A stretch of DNA of 46,184 nucleotides from contig NZ_HE999451.1 of NCBI RefSeq assembly GCF_000312305.1, forward strand, positions 115,238 to 161,421, given 5' to 3'. The notes beneath the pieces are model-generated. The model did no database searches, was not told the origin of the DNA, and was given only the letters and a program-made list of their open reading frames with translations. The DNA comes from Prevotella conceptionensis 9403948. Its GTDB lineage: Bacteria > Bacteroidota > Bacteroidia > Bacteroidales > Bacteroidaceae. Positions 16,724-25,400 of this stretch are shown piece by piece. Numbering within the stretch: position 1 is the stretch's first letter; each line of letters starts with the position of its first letter. The translations under genes and the position numbers were made by a program.

Positions 16724-17192
16724 AGTTTAAAAGGAGCTCATAGCTTTGTATTTTCTTTATGTTGTATTCTTTATCATAAAACAGCTTTATCCGAGGAAAA
16801 TCGCATTCACCCGACACAAAAATAAAAGAGGAACGAAGTGAATCTTTTTCTTGCTTTACCGCAAGAGCTACTTCCGCACCCACGAGAGAGTTCTTATATA
16901 TGGTGTCGAGCGTTAATCGGTTAGACAAAACCAGCCGTTCGCGGCCAAGCAAAAGCGAATAGAAATCGTTGCCTTTACGATACATAACAAACACCCTGTT
17001 TCGTGTTTGTTCACCATTGTTTTCTATAAGCTTCAACGTATCTCCTTGCCTTTTCAATGTGTATGATTTAATGCCAGGAGAAAAGTGGAATTTCAGCTCA
17101 TCACCTTTTTCCATGTATCTCATAAAAGAAACAAGCACAACAACAATCGTAGTGATAGCCATCAATATCTTTATTAAACCCTTCCTTTCCAT
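16710..17192 (-). CDS. Membrane-anchored small protein, candidate immunity protein (paralogue of 17321-17812)
   Basis: 160 residues: a basic start, one hydrophobic helix at about 7-24 (LIKILMAITTIVVVLVSFM) and a periplasmic domain. It resembles the product of 17321-17812: YxLKxxGDTL, a YxKG..YxxLLG block, LxxDxIYxNS, and FYDKEYN near the end. It overlaps the following orphan toxin tip by 14 bases. The function is unknown. Its place among toxin tips and the duplication within the array suggest an immunity role. Confidence 0.6.
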   Translation of the reverse strand: MERKGLIKILMAITTIVVVLVSFMRYMEKGDELKFHFSPGIKSYTLKRQGDTLKLIENNGEQTRNRVFVMYRKGNDFYSLLLGRERLVLSNRLTLDTIYKNSLVGAEVALAVKQEKDSLRSSFIFVSGECDFPRIKLFYDKEYNIKKIQSYELLLNYAPD

Positions 17193-17320
17193 ATTTCTCG
17201 GTTGTTAAACTTTCAAATTACTCGTTGTATGGCATTTACCTGTGCCGTAATCGTTTCTACACATACTGGCTTGAACGCATAGCTGCAATGGTAAAACTCT
17301 TCAGAAACAAAACTTTAAAT
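17193..17320. other. Short gap between two paralogous immunity candidates
   Basis: 128 bases with no gene. The minus strand could encode a 20-30 residue remnant ending QVNAIQRVI before a stop, possibly another decayed tip, but the resemblance is too weak to call. Confidence 0.3.
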
Positions 17321-17812
17321 TCAACGCTCACATTCATAATCAACAAAAGCCTCTTCTCGCTGTATAGCGGTAAGATTATAGTCCTTGTCATAATACATTC
17401 TAAGCAAAAGCCATTTTGTGGGTATGTCTTGATAGAACGAACAGGCAAAAAGCGAGTCGTTCATACGCTCTATACACACGCGATACTGCTGATACTTCAT
17501 CGAGTTTGCATATAAGGAATCGGTTAATTGATGGGTAGACATCATCAGCATCTCCACGCCAAGCCACTCCATATAGTATTCATCACCTTTAAGATACAGT
17601 TTCCACACACGCCCATTTCCCCCTTTGGCATCCGTTTCTACAACATTCAACGTGTCTCCGTTGGTCTTAAGCGCATAGGAGGTTACGGGTAACTGTGGGT
17701 AATACTCCCTGCTACCATCCGTTTCTTTACAAGCAACAACAAGTAAAATCACCACTTGTCCAAGGCATGGAAGACAGGCCCAAAGGAGAAATGCGATAAC
17801 TTTTGCTTTCAT
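17321..17812 (-). CDS. Candidate immunity lipoprotein with a chimeric leader
   Basis: 163 residues. The first 20 residues (MKAKVIAFLLWACLPCLGQV) closely resemble the signal peptide of 15884-16453 (MRTKIIVFLLSFYLPCLGQV). A second hydrophobic stretch with its own lipobox-like LLVVAC follows at once, and the rest resembles 16710-17192 (YALKTNGDTL, MYYDKDYN). The gene thus seems to join the leader of one family to the body of another. The DNA just upstream also matches the DNA upstream of 15884-16453 and of 18660-19241, so the exchange included the preceding tip region. Function unknown; an immunity role is inferred from position. Confidence 0.6.
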   Translation of the reverse strand: MKAKVIAFLLWACLPCLGQVVILLVVACKETDGSREYYPQLPVTSYALKTNGDTLNVVETDAKGGNGRVWKLYLKGDEYYMEWLGVEMLMMSTHQLTDSLYANSMKYQQYRVCIERMNDSLFACSFYQDIPTKWLLLRMYYDKDYNLTAIQREEAFVDYECER

Positions 17813-17838
17813 ATCATTGATGTCACATTTGTCGTTGT

Positions 17839-17935
17839 TTAATATTCTTTTTGCAGATCATAGGGTTTAACCTCTATTTCAAGGTGTGAGCAACGATTTC
17901 GTTGGCCACTAGGCGGGTTTTTCCGTGTAGGCCTT
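17839..17935 (-). pseudogene. Decayed toxin-tip remnant
   Basis: Between two immunity candidates the minus strand encodes HLEIEVKPYDLQKEY and a stop. This lines up with HTTVSPYSLQKIVLDTY of the RHS tip and HTKVMPYALQKIILDTY of the orphan tip. The sequence upstream continues only in another frame (TRLVANEIVAHTLK then stop), so the piece carries a frameshift. The spacing to the next start codon also matches the other tip/immunity junctions. Confidence 0.4.
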
Positions 17936-17938
17936 CTT

Positions 17939-18397
17939 CTATTTCCCTTGTGTCTGTACATCAGTTGGCTCTAAGGCAAAATGATATGAAATATTCGGGC
18001 ATTTAAATGACACCAGATCCCCCTTTTGTTGTTCCTTATTCACTCGCACTATAAACTTCTCATACGTATTCTTCCGCATAAACTCAATGTGATCAAAATG
18101 CGTGAACAACGTCAAGGTGTCACCCTTGATACTCCACTTCAATGTATCTATAGGCCCAGTTTCTTTCCAAGATAAAGCTATGCTTGAATCCTTAAAAGCT
18201 ATTGTCCTACATCCACCGTTTCCGCACATAATTTGTGTACTTATCAGCCTTTTCTCAGACTTCTTCACTGGTCTTTTGTCTACATTCATAATTAAGGTAT
18301 ACTGGTAAGTCCATGTATAATCCCTCATAAGCTGGTACTTGCTAGAAACACCAGGCAAAAGCATGGCCACTAGCATTAGATATACACTATTCAACAT
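17939..18397 (-). CDS. Small secreted protein, candidate immunity protein of a third type
   Basis: 152 residues with a short hydrophobic start (MLNSVYLMLVAMLLPGVSS) that could act as a signal peptide. The mature part has two cysteines close together (MCGNGGC) and alternating beta-type sequence. It is unlike the other immunity candidates here, and I do not recognise a family. Its ATG overlaps the end of a 55-codon frame (18387-18554) by 11 bases, so translation may be coupled. That frame may be the end of another toxin tip, which is why I consider an immunity role. Confidence 0.55.
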   Translation of the reverse strand: MLNSVYLMLVAMLLPGVSSKYQLMRDYTWTYQYTLIMNVDKRPVKKSEKRLISTQIMCGNGGCRTIAFKDSSIALSWKETGPIDTLKWSIKGDTLTLFTHFDHIEFMRKNTYEKFIVRVNKEQQKGDLVSFKCPNISYHFALEPTDVQTQGK

Positions 18398-18554
18398 GTT
18401 TCTCGTTCCTTTTTCTTAATGGTTTTCCCAATTCTTTCCGTATCTTATTCTCATTATCAATTGCATTCCCCGTATCAGTTCCTGCATCTGTTTTTGGGGC
18501 AGCATGCCCCGCAAACTCATATATACTATTCTTTTCTGTTGATAGGTTAATCAT
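18387..18554 (-). CDS. 55-residue frame, possible orphan toxin tip
   Basis: A short open frame reading MINLSTEKNSIYEFAGHAAP, then an Asp/Thr/Lys/Arg-rich tail ending KRNEKHVE. It follows directly after an RHS-core remnant (18557-18658) and overlaps the start of 17939-18397. Composition is protein-like, with a hydrophobic-plus-polar start and a highly charged basic end. An ATG opens it, but the frame is also open a few codons upstream, so it could be the tail of a longer toxin domain. No family is recognised. Confidence 0.45.
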   Translation of the reverse strand: MINLSTEKNSIYEFAGHAAPKTDAGTDTGNAIDNENKIRKELGKPLRKRNEKHVE

Positions 18555-18556
18555 AT

Positions 18557-18658
18557 CTACCCATAGGCGTATTGCGTTACGTTGCCGTTGGCAAACTGTA
18601 TGCGCTGGGGGTTGTTGTGCAGGTCACAGCCGTTGTGGGTGATGTGGCGCGTTATCAT
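18557..18658 (-). pseudogene. Remnant of an RHS/YD-repeat core
   Basis: 33 codons read NNPQRIQFANGNVTQYAYG near their end and then stop. This phrase (NNPQ, IxFANG, T-Y-Y) is the ordinary RHS/YD-repeat wording of Bacteroidota and resembles NLPQEVRFDDGSSIAYLYD in the intact RHS protein at 19253-22495. It starts two bases after the stop of the immunity gene 18660-19241, so it marks the edge of a former RHS gene or of an exchanged cassette. Confidence 0.7.
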
Positions 18659-18659
18659 T

Positions 18660-19241
18660 CTAATCGTCCTTTTTCCCACCTTTACTTACTTTCTTCTTAA
18701 TCGGTATCTTCTGCTGGCTTATTCTCAGCAACAAATAGTCGAACTTAGAACCCTTAAAGCCTTTCCTTTTATCAGCTTCATAAGGAAAAAACAAGCCTCC
18801 TGGGAAATTTGCACCGAATAGCCTCTCTTTCTTTTCGCTAAATATCTTACGTGCCAACTTTAATTGGTCCTCACTCGATAGTCCTATGTCTTGAAGGACA
18901 TAGCAAAGGGGGAACTGTACCATATTAGTTTGGAAGTACTCTCTGAGCTTATCCGTCATTTCCTTTACTTGGGTTTCGGGAAAGTTGCCTCTACCATTAC
19001 GCACACCTAGCACATACCCATTACGCACACCTAGCACATACCCAGCAGTATCAACGTTCAGCACAAGGAGAAAACGTTGACCATTATCCACCATTTTATG
19101 GACGAAGCTTGTATCAAAAACTTCGAGTATTACTTTTGCGAATATCCTGTTACTCCTATCAAAACAATCATCATCCATAGTGATTTGTGCCGAACAGAAT
19201 AGAGGCAGTAAGAAAAACATTGCTAAAATTTTTGTCTTCAT
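18660..19241 (-). CDS. Secreted protein, candidate immunity protein for the RHS toxin tip
   Basis: 193 residues with a signal peptide (MKTKILAMFFLLPLFCSAQ). It lies 11 bases behind the RHS gene whose tip is at 19253, the classical place for an immunity gene. A paralogue (15884-16453) sits behind the orphan copy of that tip. Sequence features shared by the two are a D-rich segment after the signal, VLNVDTAGYVLGV, CYVLQDI, and the basic end IPIKKKVSKGG. A tandem 24-bp duplication (18994-19041) has doubled eight residues, giving GYVLGVRNGYVLGVRNG. Both paralogues are exported, so the toxin they counter would act in the periplasm or at the surface. Function is inferred from context only. Confidence 0.68.
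   Translation of the reverse strand: MKTKILAMFFLLPLFCSAQITMDDDCFDRSNRIFAKVILEVFDTSFVHKMVDNGQRFLLVLNVDTAGYVLGVRNGYVLGVRNGRGNFPETQVKEMTDKLREYFQTNMVQFPLCYVLQDIGLSSEDQLKLARKIFSEKKERLFGANFPGGLFFPYEADKRKGFKGSKFDYLLLRISQQKIPIKKKVSKGGKKDD
18994..19041 (-). repeat. 24-bp in-frame tandem duplication in the immunity candidate
   Basis: Two identical 24-base units (18994-19017, 19018-19041) insert eight extra residues without shifting the frame. Identity of the two units suggests a recent event. The paralogue at 15884-16453 has only one unit. Confidence 0.92.
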
Positions 19242-19252
19242 ATTGTATTGTG

Positions 19253-22200
19253 TTATTTATTATATGTGTCTAATACTATTTTCTGTAAAGAATAAGGACT
19301 GACTGTAGTGTGTAGATGATAGTTTACTCCTCCGACCTTGTTTATGATGTTATAGTTAGCAAAATACTCTGCACTAGAGATATAATCATCGAGAAAAGGC
19401 TTGGACATAACGGCTTTCGGAGTTAGATATTGAAAAGCACTGCCATAATTACCAGCTAAAATACGATCTACAAAACCATTCGTATTGTCAAAAGCAGCAG
19501 ATCCTGCCATATCTTGTCCAATAAAGTATGCGACGATCTTTGCTTCAAACTCTCTATTAAATTCTCCTTTGTCATACCCTTTCCTATTGTCATGTTGGTA
19601 TGCATGAAAGAGTTCTTCTGCCAACACGACGTTCGTGATGTTGCCCATTTTCTCCTTATCGAAAACAACACTGCCTCCACCGTTATCACCCATCACGAAA
19701 TGTCCATCAATATCACCTGCTTGCTTTACAACAGACGGCACCCTGTCGAAGCTTATAAAATATGTTTCTTTAGAGTTCTCTAATGATGAGTACATCGTGT
19801 TAAACAACGGACTAGCCTCACGCAACGGATTTATCTGGCCTAGATAACTTTGGTATTCACCCTTTGTCATCTTGGAGAAGTCAAACTTACATCCATCAGG
19901 ATCTACAAAAACCACTGGATTGTTTGCGCAATACGCATAGGGTGAGATTTCATAATATTTCTCGGCCAATGGGTCAATGCTAGTCCATCGTCCTAGTGCT
20001 GCATCATATTGGCGTGCGCCATAGTCGTAGAGATTTAGGCCGTGGATGCGGTCTAGCTCTTTGCCGTTATACTTATAGCGTTGGGCTGCACCTTGAGTGC
20101 TTACCGACATTAAGGCACCAAAGGGGTAGTAGTGGTTCATTTGTTCGCCAAAGCCGTCGTCGCGAACAACAAGGCGGTTGTTGCCCAGATAGTCTTTAAC
20201 ATAATAATGAAAGGTGGGGGCAGATGTGGCAGTGCTGTCGGCGAAGGTTATGTAGCCACCATCAATCGGCACGTAGGCCAGCTTACCATTCTCGTAAACC
20301 GCGCTGCCGCAATAGTCGATGCTGTTGCGTGCCATATATGGTTGTTGGGTTTGTGAAGAAACGTTGCCGTGCATCACCTGTGTAATGGGCATGCTCTCGG
20401 AATACGAGGCTATGGCATAGCTGGTGCGCAGCTTGTTTCCGTCGGCATCGTAGAGGTAAGCAATGCTGCTGCCATCGTCGAAACGTACTTCTTGTGGTAA
20501 GTTTTGCGTGTTGTAGCTTATTTTGCGGATGTGTTTGTTTAAGTCGGCAGTCATGTTGCCATTGGCGTCGTAAGTGTACTCCTCTGGTTGGTCTGCTCCA
20601 TCCGCAAAGTATAGAGCATTTGGGAAAGCGGGGTCGGTGCAGGGGTCGGTGGCTTTGTGCAGTTGGTTGCCATCGTATTCCATTGAAATGCAGTCTATAG
20701 GTTCATAAGTATCGTAGTCGCAAAGGCCATTGCGCTGCAACTTGAGCAGGTTTCCTTGCAAATCATACTCATAGTTGGTGTTGTAGTTGTGGTCTGGGCT
20801 ATCACTATCTTTATATTTAACCCTTTTCAGACGCGAAAGACCATCATAACAATAACTGAAACTACGCGTAATATTACAGATACCCCAAAGGTAACCCCTC
20901 TGGGGTTTGCCCACAGAAGAAGAGTAGGCGCAGATGTTGCCATTATAACAAGGTGTAACGCTCTCCATAAAGACCTGTGTGGCGTCTTCGTAACAGATAT
21001 GCTCTTCAAGTAAAGGGGAATAACGGCTAGTGGGCCAAGACCTTATGTTGTAGTTAATTACTTGTCCCAACTCTGGTATATCTCCTGTTGTTTCAGAGTT
21101 AACTCTTCCCAACTCATCATAATCTATTTCGCGCAGCGTTTTCTTTTCAGCATTGTTCAGGCTATAAGTAACCTTTGCCAGTCGGTCGGCATGATCGTAC
21201 TCGTATTCGTAGCGTTGCGTTAGTGTAGGCATATTTGCTGTACTGTGAACCATAAGTTTGCTTACGGGTTTGTCGGTGAAGCTGTATTCATAACTCGTAT
21301 CATCATATCCACCCCGCATGTTGGTGCGTATCTGACGGGTAAGTCTACCCTTGCGGTCGTATAGATTCACCTCGCGCAAAAGGCTGTCGCAACCATATAC
21401 TGCCACTTCGCGTCCTGTTAGCAGGCCTTGGGCACGCTGTGCACTAACTTTAAAACATGGACTGTTGAACCCCTGTTGATCGAGAAAGCTATAATCGTCG
21501 TAAAACTTTCTAATTGTTACGAGGCTGTCGTTGCCCACGGCGCGCTCCACCATATAGGTGTTACGTCCCAAAGCATCGTATCGATAGAACGTTTTATGTC
21601 CTGTTCGACGTTGGTTTCCTGTTTGCGACATCACCATCCGGTCGGCAGCATCGTAGGCGTAGTCTGTTTTCTCGCAGCCAGGCAATTGCTTTTCGATGCA
21701 GCGGTTGGTCTCGTCGTATAGATAACGAAAGGCAAACTTGTCGATGCTGGGCAGCTTTTGGAACATGGGTTGCAGCACGTAGCGAATGTTGCCACGTAGA
21801 TCGTGTACAAAATAGACGTCGCTATACGTGTTCCCATCCACTCTACGCACCAGCAACTGTCGCCCTTCAGCATCGGCGAAAACATACTTTTCATTTCGGT
21901 CTTCATCGGTAAGTTTCTGTACGAGCAATTGGTTGCTGGGAAAGAAACCCTCTTCTTTCAATGTACCAGTGGCTTCATCTACAGCATACTTTTTGCAAGC
22001 TAGTACACCACTGCTTTTGTTAGTATGGAGAGATGATACTGAGGGATGTTCTACCCACGCCCGCCCTGGCCCTATGCTTTTTGTCCTTCTGCCCTTCTGC
22101 CATGGCTCGTATGCGCGTAGTTCAAATGGAGCAGTGTCCCAATAATAGCCATCTTTGTTGCCCATATCGGCAGTTTCCACATAGTCTGCCGTGGTGGGTA

Positions 22201-22495
22201 TGGGCAGCCAAATCTTGCTTTTTCTTCCCATAACATCATATTCTATCCTGTCGGCCAAATTGTTTTTGTTTGGCGTAACATGAAGCTGCACATTCTGCAC
22301 AGGTCGGCCAAGGCCGTCAACGTACTGTATGTTGTCTAACCATCCGTCGATGCTTTTTTTTACACGCACGCTTGTCTTGATATAGCTCCGCGTATTGTCT
22401 TGCGCAAAGCACTTTGTAGAAGGGATTGCAAGAAATACTGCAAGGCATAGCGACGTTGCTTGCCAATTAAATATATAATGCCTAATCGTTTTCAT
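19253..22495 (-). CDS. RHS/YD-repeat protein with C-terminal toxin-like tip
   Basis: 1080 residues. The start at 22495 begins a signal peptide (MKTIRHYIFNWQATSLCLAV, then IPSTKCFAQ) and overlaps the stop of the upstream gene (ATGA). Residues about 40-130 have the DUF6443-type opening (YVDGLGRPVQNVQLHVTPNK). YD repeats follow (YDALGRN, YDYDAADRM-like, YTYDANGNMTADLNKHI). The core ends with the usual closing block GLNLYDYGARQYDAALGRWT and NPVVFVDPDG near residue 860. Beyond it is a variable tip of about 215 residues. The tip has a zincin-like segment VVLAEELFHAYQ near 957-968, in which the first His of an HExxH site is replaced by Glu, plus FEAKIVAYF further on. An immunity candidate follows 11 bases later. 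Role as an intercellular toxin is inferred. Confidence 0.85.
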   Translation of the reverse strand: MKTIRHYIFNWQATSLCLAVFLAIPSTKCFAQDNTRSYIKTSVRVKKSIDGWLDNIQYVDGLGRPVQNVQLHVTPNKNNLADRIEYDVMGRKSKIWLPIPTTADYVETADMGNKDGYYWDTAPFELRAYEPWQKGRRTKSIGPGRAWVEHPSVSSLHTNKSSGVLACKKYAVDEATGTLKEEGFFPSNQLLVQKLTDEDRNEKYVFADAEGRQLLVRRVDGNTYSDVYFVHDLRGNIRYVLQPMFQKLPSIDKFAFRYLYDETNRCIEKQLPGCEKTDYAYDAADRMVMSQTGNQRRTGHKTFYRYDALGRNTYMVERAVGNDSLVTIRKFYDDYSFLDQQGFNSPCFKVSAQRAQGLLTGREVAVYGCDSLLREVNLYDRKGRLTRQIRTNMRGGYDDTSYEYSFTDKPVSKLMVHSTANMPTLTQRYEYEYDHADRLAKVTYSLNNAEKKTLREIDYDELGRVNSETTGDIPELGQVINYNIRSWPTSRYSPLLEEHICYEDATQVFMESVTPCYNGNICAYSSSVGKPQRGYLWGICNITRSFSYCYDGLSRLKRVKYKDSDSPDHNYNTNYEYDLQGNLLKLQRNGLCDYDTYEPIDCISMEYDGNQLHKATDPCTDPAFPNALYFADGADQPEEYTYDANGNMTADLNKHIRKISYNTQNLPQEVRFDDGSSIAYLYDADGNKLRTSYAIASYSESMPITQVMHGNVSSQTQQPYMARNSIDYCGSAVYENGKLAYVPIDGGYITFADSTATSAPTFHYYVKDYLGNNRLVVRDDGFGEQMNHYYPFGALMSVSTQGAAQRYKYNGKELDRIHGLNLYDYGARQYDAALGRWTSIDPLAEKYYEISPYAYCANNPVVFVDPDGCKFDFSKMTKGEYQSYLGQINPLREASPLFNTMYSSLENSKETYFISFDRVPSVVKQAGDIDGHFVMGDNGGGSVVFDKEKMGNITNVVLAEELFHAYQHDNRKGYDKGEFNREFEAKIVAYFIGQDMAGSAAFDNTNGFVDRILAGNYGSAFQYLTPKAVMSKPFLDDYISSAEYFANYNIINKVGGVNYHLHTTVSPYSLQKIVLDTYNK

Positions 22496-25400
22496 TTTGC
22501 CTCCTGATTTTTGTAATGGTATTCGTAACTTCTCAGTGTATTCCAATCCGTATCATGTTCGCTGACCAATCGTCCAAAGGCATCGTATTTGTAAGAATAG
22601 GTATAGCCTCGTTGGTCAGTTCGACTTGTTATTTGCCCTGTTCCATCATAATTGAATGACATCACTTCCGCATCCTCTGGGTATATCCGTATGTCGTCAA
22701 TTGGGTCGTTGTTCTCATTTATAATGTACTCTCCACCTGTAAATGGGGCGCACTTATACTGCCAGCTCCCATTGTGGTACACTTGATAATCGATAAAATA
22801 CCGTTTTTTCGGATCGATGTCCAAACGTGCACGATACAGACCACGATAACCCCAATAGCTATGAAAACCACCAGGGAAAGTATTCTTCCCTCTTCCATGC
22901 TCAAACCCTTCATAGAAAACATTATTATAGCCTACAATGCGTGGTGGAAGTGAAGTTATAACCGTATAATAACAATTTACTTTTGCATACACAGAATATC
23001 CACTTTCGTCAGCTTTCCCTTCTTTACCCACATACTCTACCACTACATGCAACGTGTGTTTACCTGCAGATATTCGCCCCAGCTTTGCATAATATCTATC
23101 ACGGTTTTGGGGATCGCGCCTAAAGTCGATAAGCAGATTCACAGTATGCTGATCTACGCCAACATACATAAAGAAGTCCTTTTTATCACTCTCGGGGAAA
23201 AACATTTCTACTTCCACCTCTGTTTCTTGTTCTGTAGTAAATGTTATTTCTTTTTTAGCGTATGGTTTGCACTCAACAGCTAGTCCCTTACATACGCGGT
23301 TTACACGCTTTTCATATATTGTGTCCCTGTTGTTCTGAGCATTCTTAAAAATTGCCACAGGTTGTTTGAACCCCTTTTGCCAAAAGAACACCACGCGCCT
23401 ACCTCCTTTACCGATGGCTTCACGGTAGTTGTTGCTAGCATCATAGTTGTTGAATTGTATTTCGGCCTCACCATACCGTTGTGGAACGGTTTCGCCATCG
23501 AAACGTACAGGTTCGGTTTTGGAGTAAGGCAATTTGAACATTCCGTGGTAAACTTTATCAAGCACGGGCCAGCTATTCTTAATATTAAGCTTGAACGTAT
23601 TTAACGTGGCATCTACGAGTGAACTGTTTCTAAACGTGAACTGTTCGATGGGTACGCCCACCATGTGGCGGTTCACCATGGCATCATAAGTTGGCGTAGC
23701 CTTCATGTCTTCTGCGTATGTTATAAAATGCCGTAGCTTATCATTCGTTGGTAGAGTGGTAATGGTTTCTTGTAAAATTCCACGAGCATTATAATTGTAT
23801 CGAAACTGTTTAACCAGGCTGTCGCCATTCTCAAAAAACACTTCACGACGTGTGGCTGGCAACATTGAGTAGGTGTATATCTTATAGCATACGCCCTCGC
23901 CATAAGAACCAGCCTCGCCCCCACAGATATTGTAACAATTGGCATTCATAGCACGCACATAATTCTCGATTATCTTATTTTTCACATAGCTTATGTCTTC
24001 ATCTTGACGCAGCTTACCCGTGTTGTCAAAACTTTGTTTACGCAACAACAGTCCTCGCTCTTGCCCTTTGTTGGCATACTGCTCGTTATTTTCCATCCCT
24101 TGCTGCATGTTGCATTCGAAACGTTCGTCCAAATGTCCATTATCAAAATTGGTATAGTGGTACTTTTGGTAAGAGCCATCAGCATTTGTTTCAATCACAT
24201 CCGTGTAACCTACGCTTGTACCCTGACTATTGGCACAAGCAGGAAGAACAGAACTAGAAGTGAATATGGACACTCGCTTAGAGCTTTTATTGCCAAAAGG
24301 TTTAATCGTGTTGTTACGGTAGAAATACTTAAACTGTCCACCGCATACACCACTAGACCGTCCATCCTTTGACTTACTGAAATAATAGCGATGTACTAAG
24401 GTCTCGTCTTCCGCTCTATCAGTGGGTGAGGAGTATATTTCCTTTATGCGGACACCACCTGCATACTTATCTACATTTTCTGTAAAACAACCTTCCCAAC
24501 GGTTTAGCTTTAAGTTTTTAGAATATTGGTGTGGTTCGAACACCAGGCGCGTATAACCACCAGTAGGATAGGTTATTTTTGTGAGCAATCCCAATGAGGC
24601 ACAGTTAGGATTAGCTTCCTTTTTTGCATAATAGCCGTCTAAATCCATTATGCTAGCTTCGCGTGCATTGTAATATCCCCAATGATCTGTCTCATTAGAG
24701 AGGTATGGGGGCAACATGTCGGGACGGTTATATTCAAAACTATACTTTTTAGCGGTCCTTGCATGTTGCATGTCTTCTTCTCTTATAGATTTTAGGATGA
24801 GTCGCTGATTAGGATTTTCATCATAGTCGAGTACAAGATGCATGTTTGGGTATCCGTTCTTACGTTCAACGGTGATGTCTGAAAGTTTGTACCATCTCAG
24901 TTTGGAAAGACATCCATCTAAATCTTCCTTTTGGTCTGGGTTCAAATCATACATCAACAGGTTGAATGCGGGCCACAATTCCATGGAAGTAAAGTAATCA
25001 TGGTATTTAGACGACTGAACCCGCAGGTCGTTAGACAAGGTACGGTTAAATTCCAAGTCCTCATTTTCTCCATTAATAGATTCCAAATAAACTGGCGACA
25101 GAAGTTCTCCGCTTATGGTCATATCTTGCGAAGAAGCAAAAGAGGAATTGCATGAAGACCACTTGGGGTTTTTCCCTTCTTGGTCTAAAACTCTCATGTA
25201 CGAGGAGTAAAGCTGGTCTATATAAGCACCCCGCTCGTAATTTAGTCTTACATTTTGACCATTCGCCAATACAATACCCGTTAGATGCCAGGCATTGGCA
25301 AACCAAATGTCTAGACCCTGCTTAAAGAACTTCTTCGAATATTCAATGGCAGAGGACGTATATCCAAATTCAAAACGATTCCCTTTTTCGTCAATAAGCG

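Noticed and set aside
24525..24550. GGTTCGAA-type sequence resembling a tRNA T-loop
   Set aside because: It is inside the RHS gene and no cloverleaf arms are found around it.
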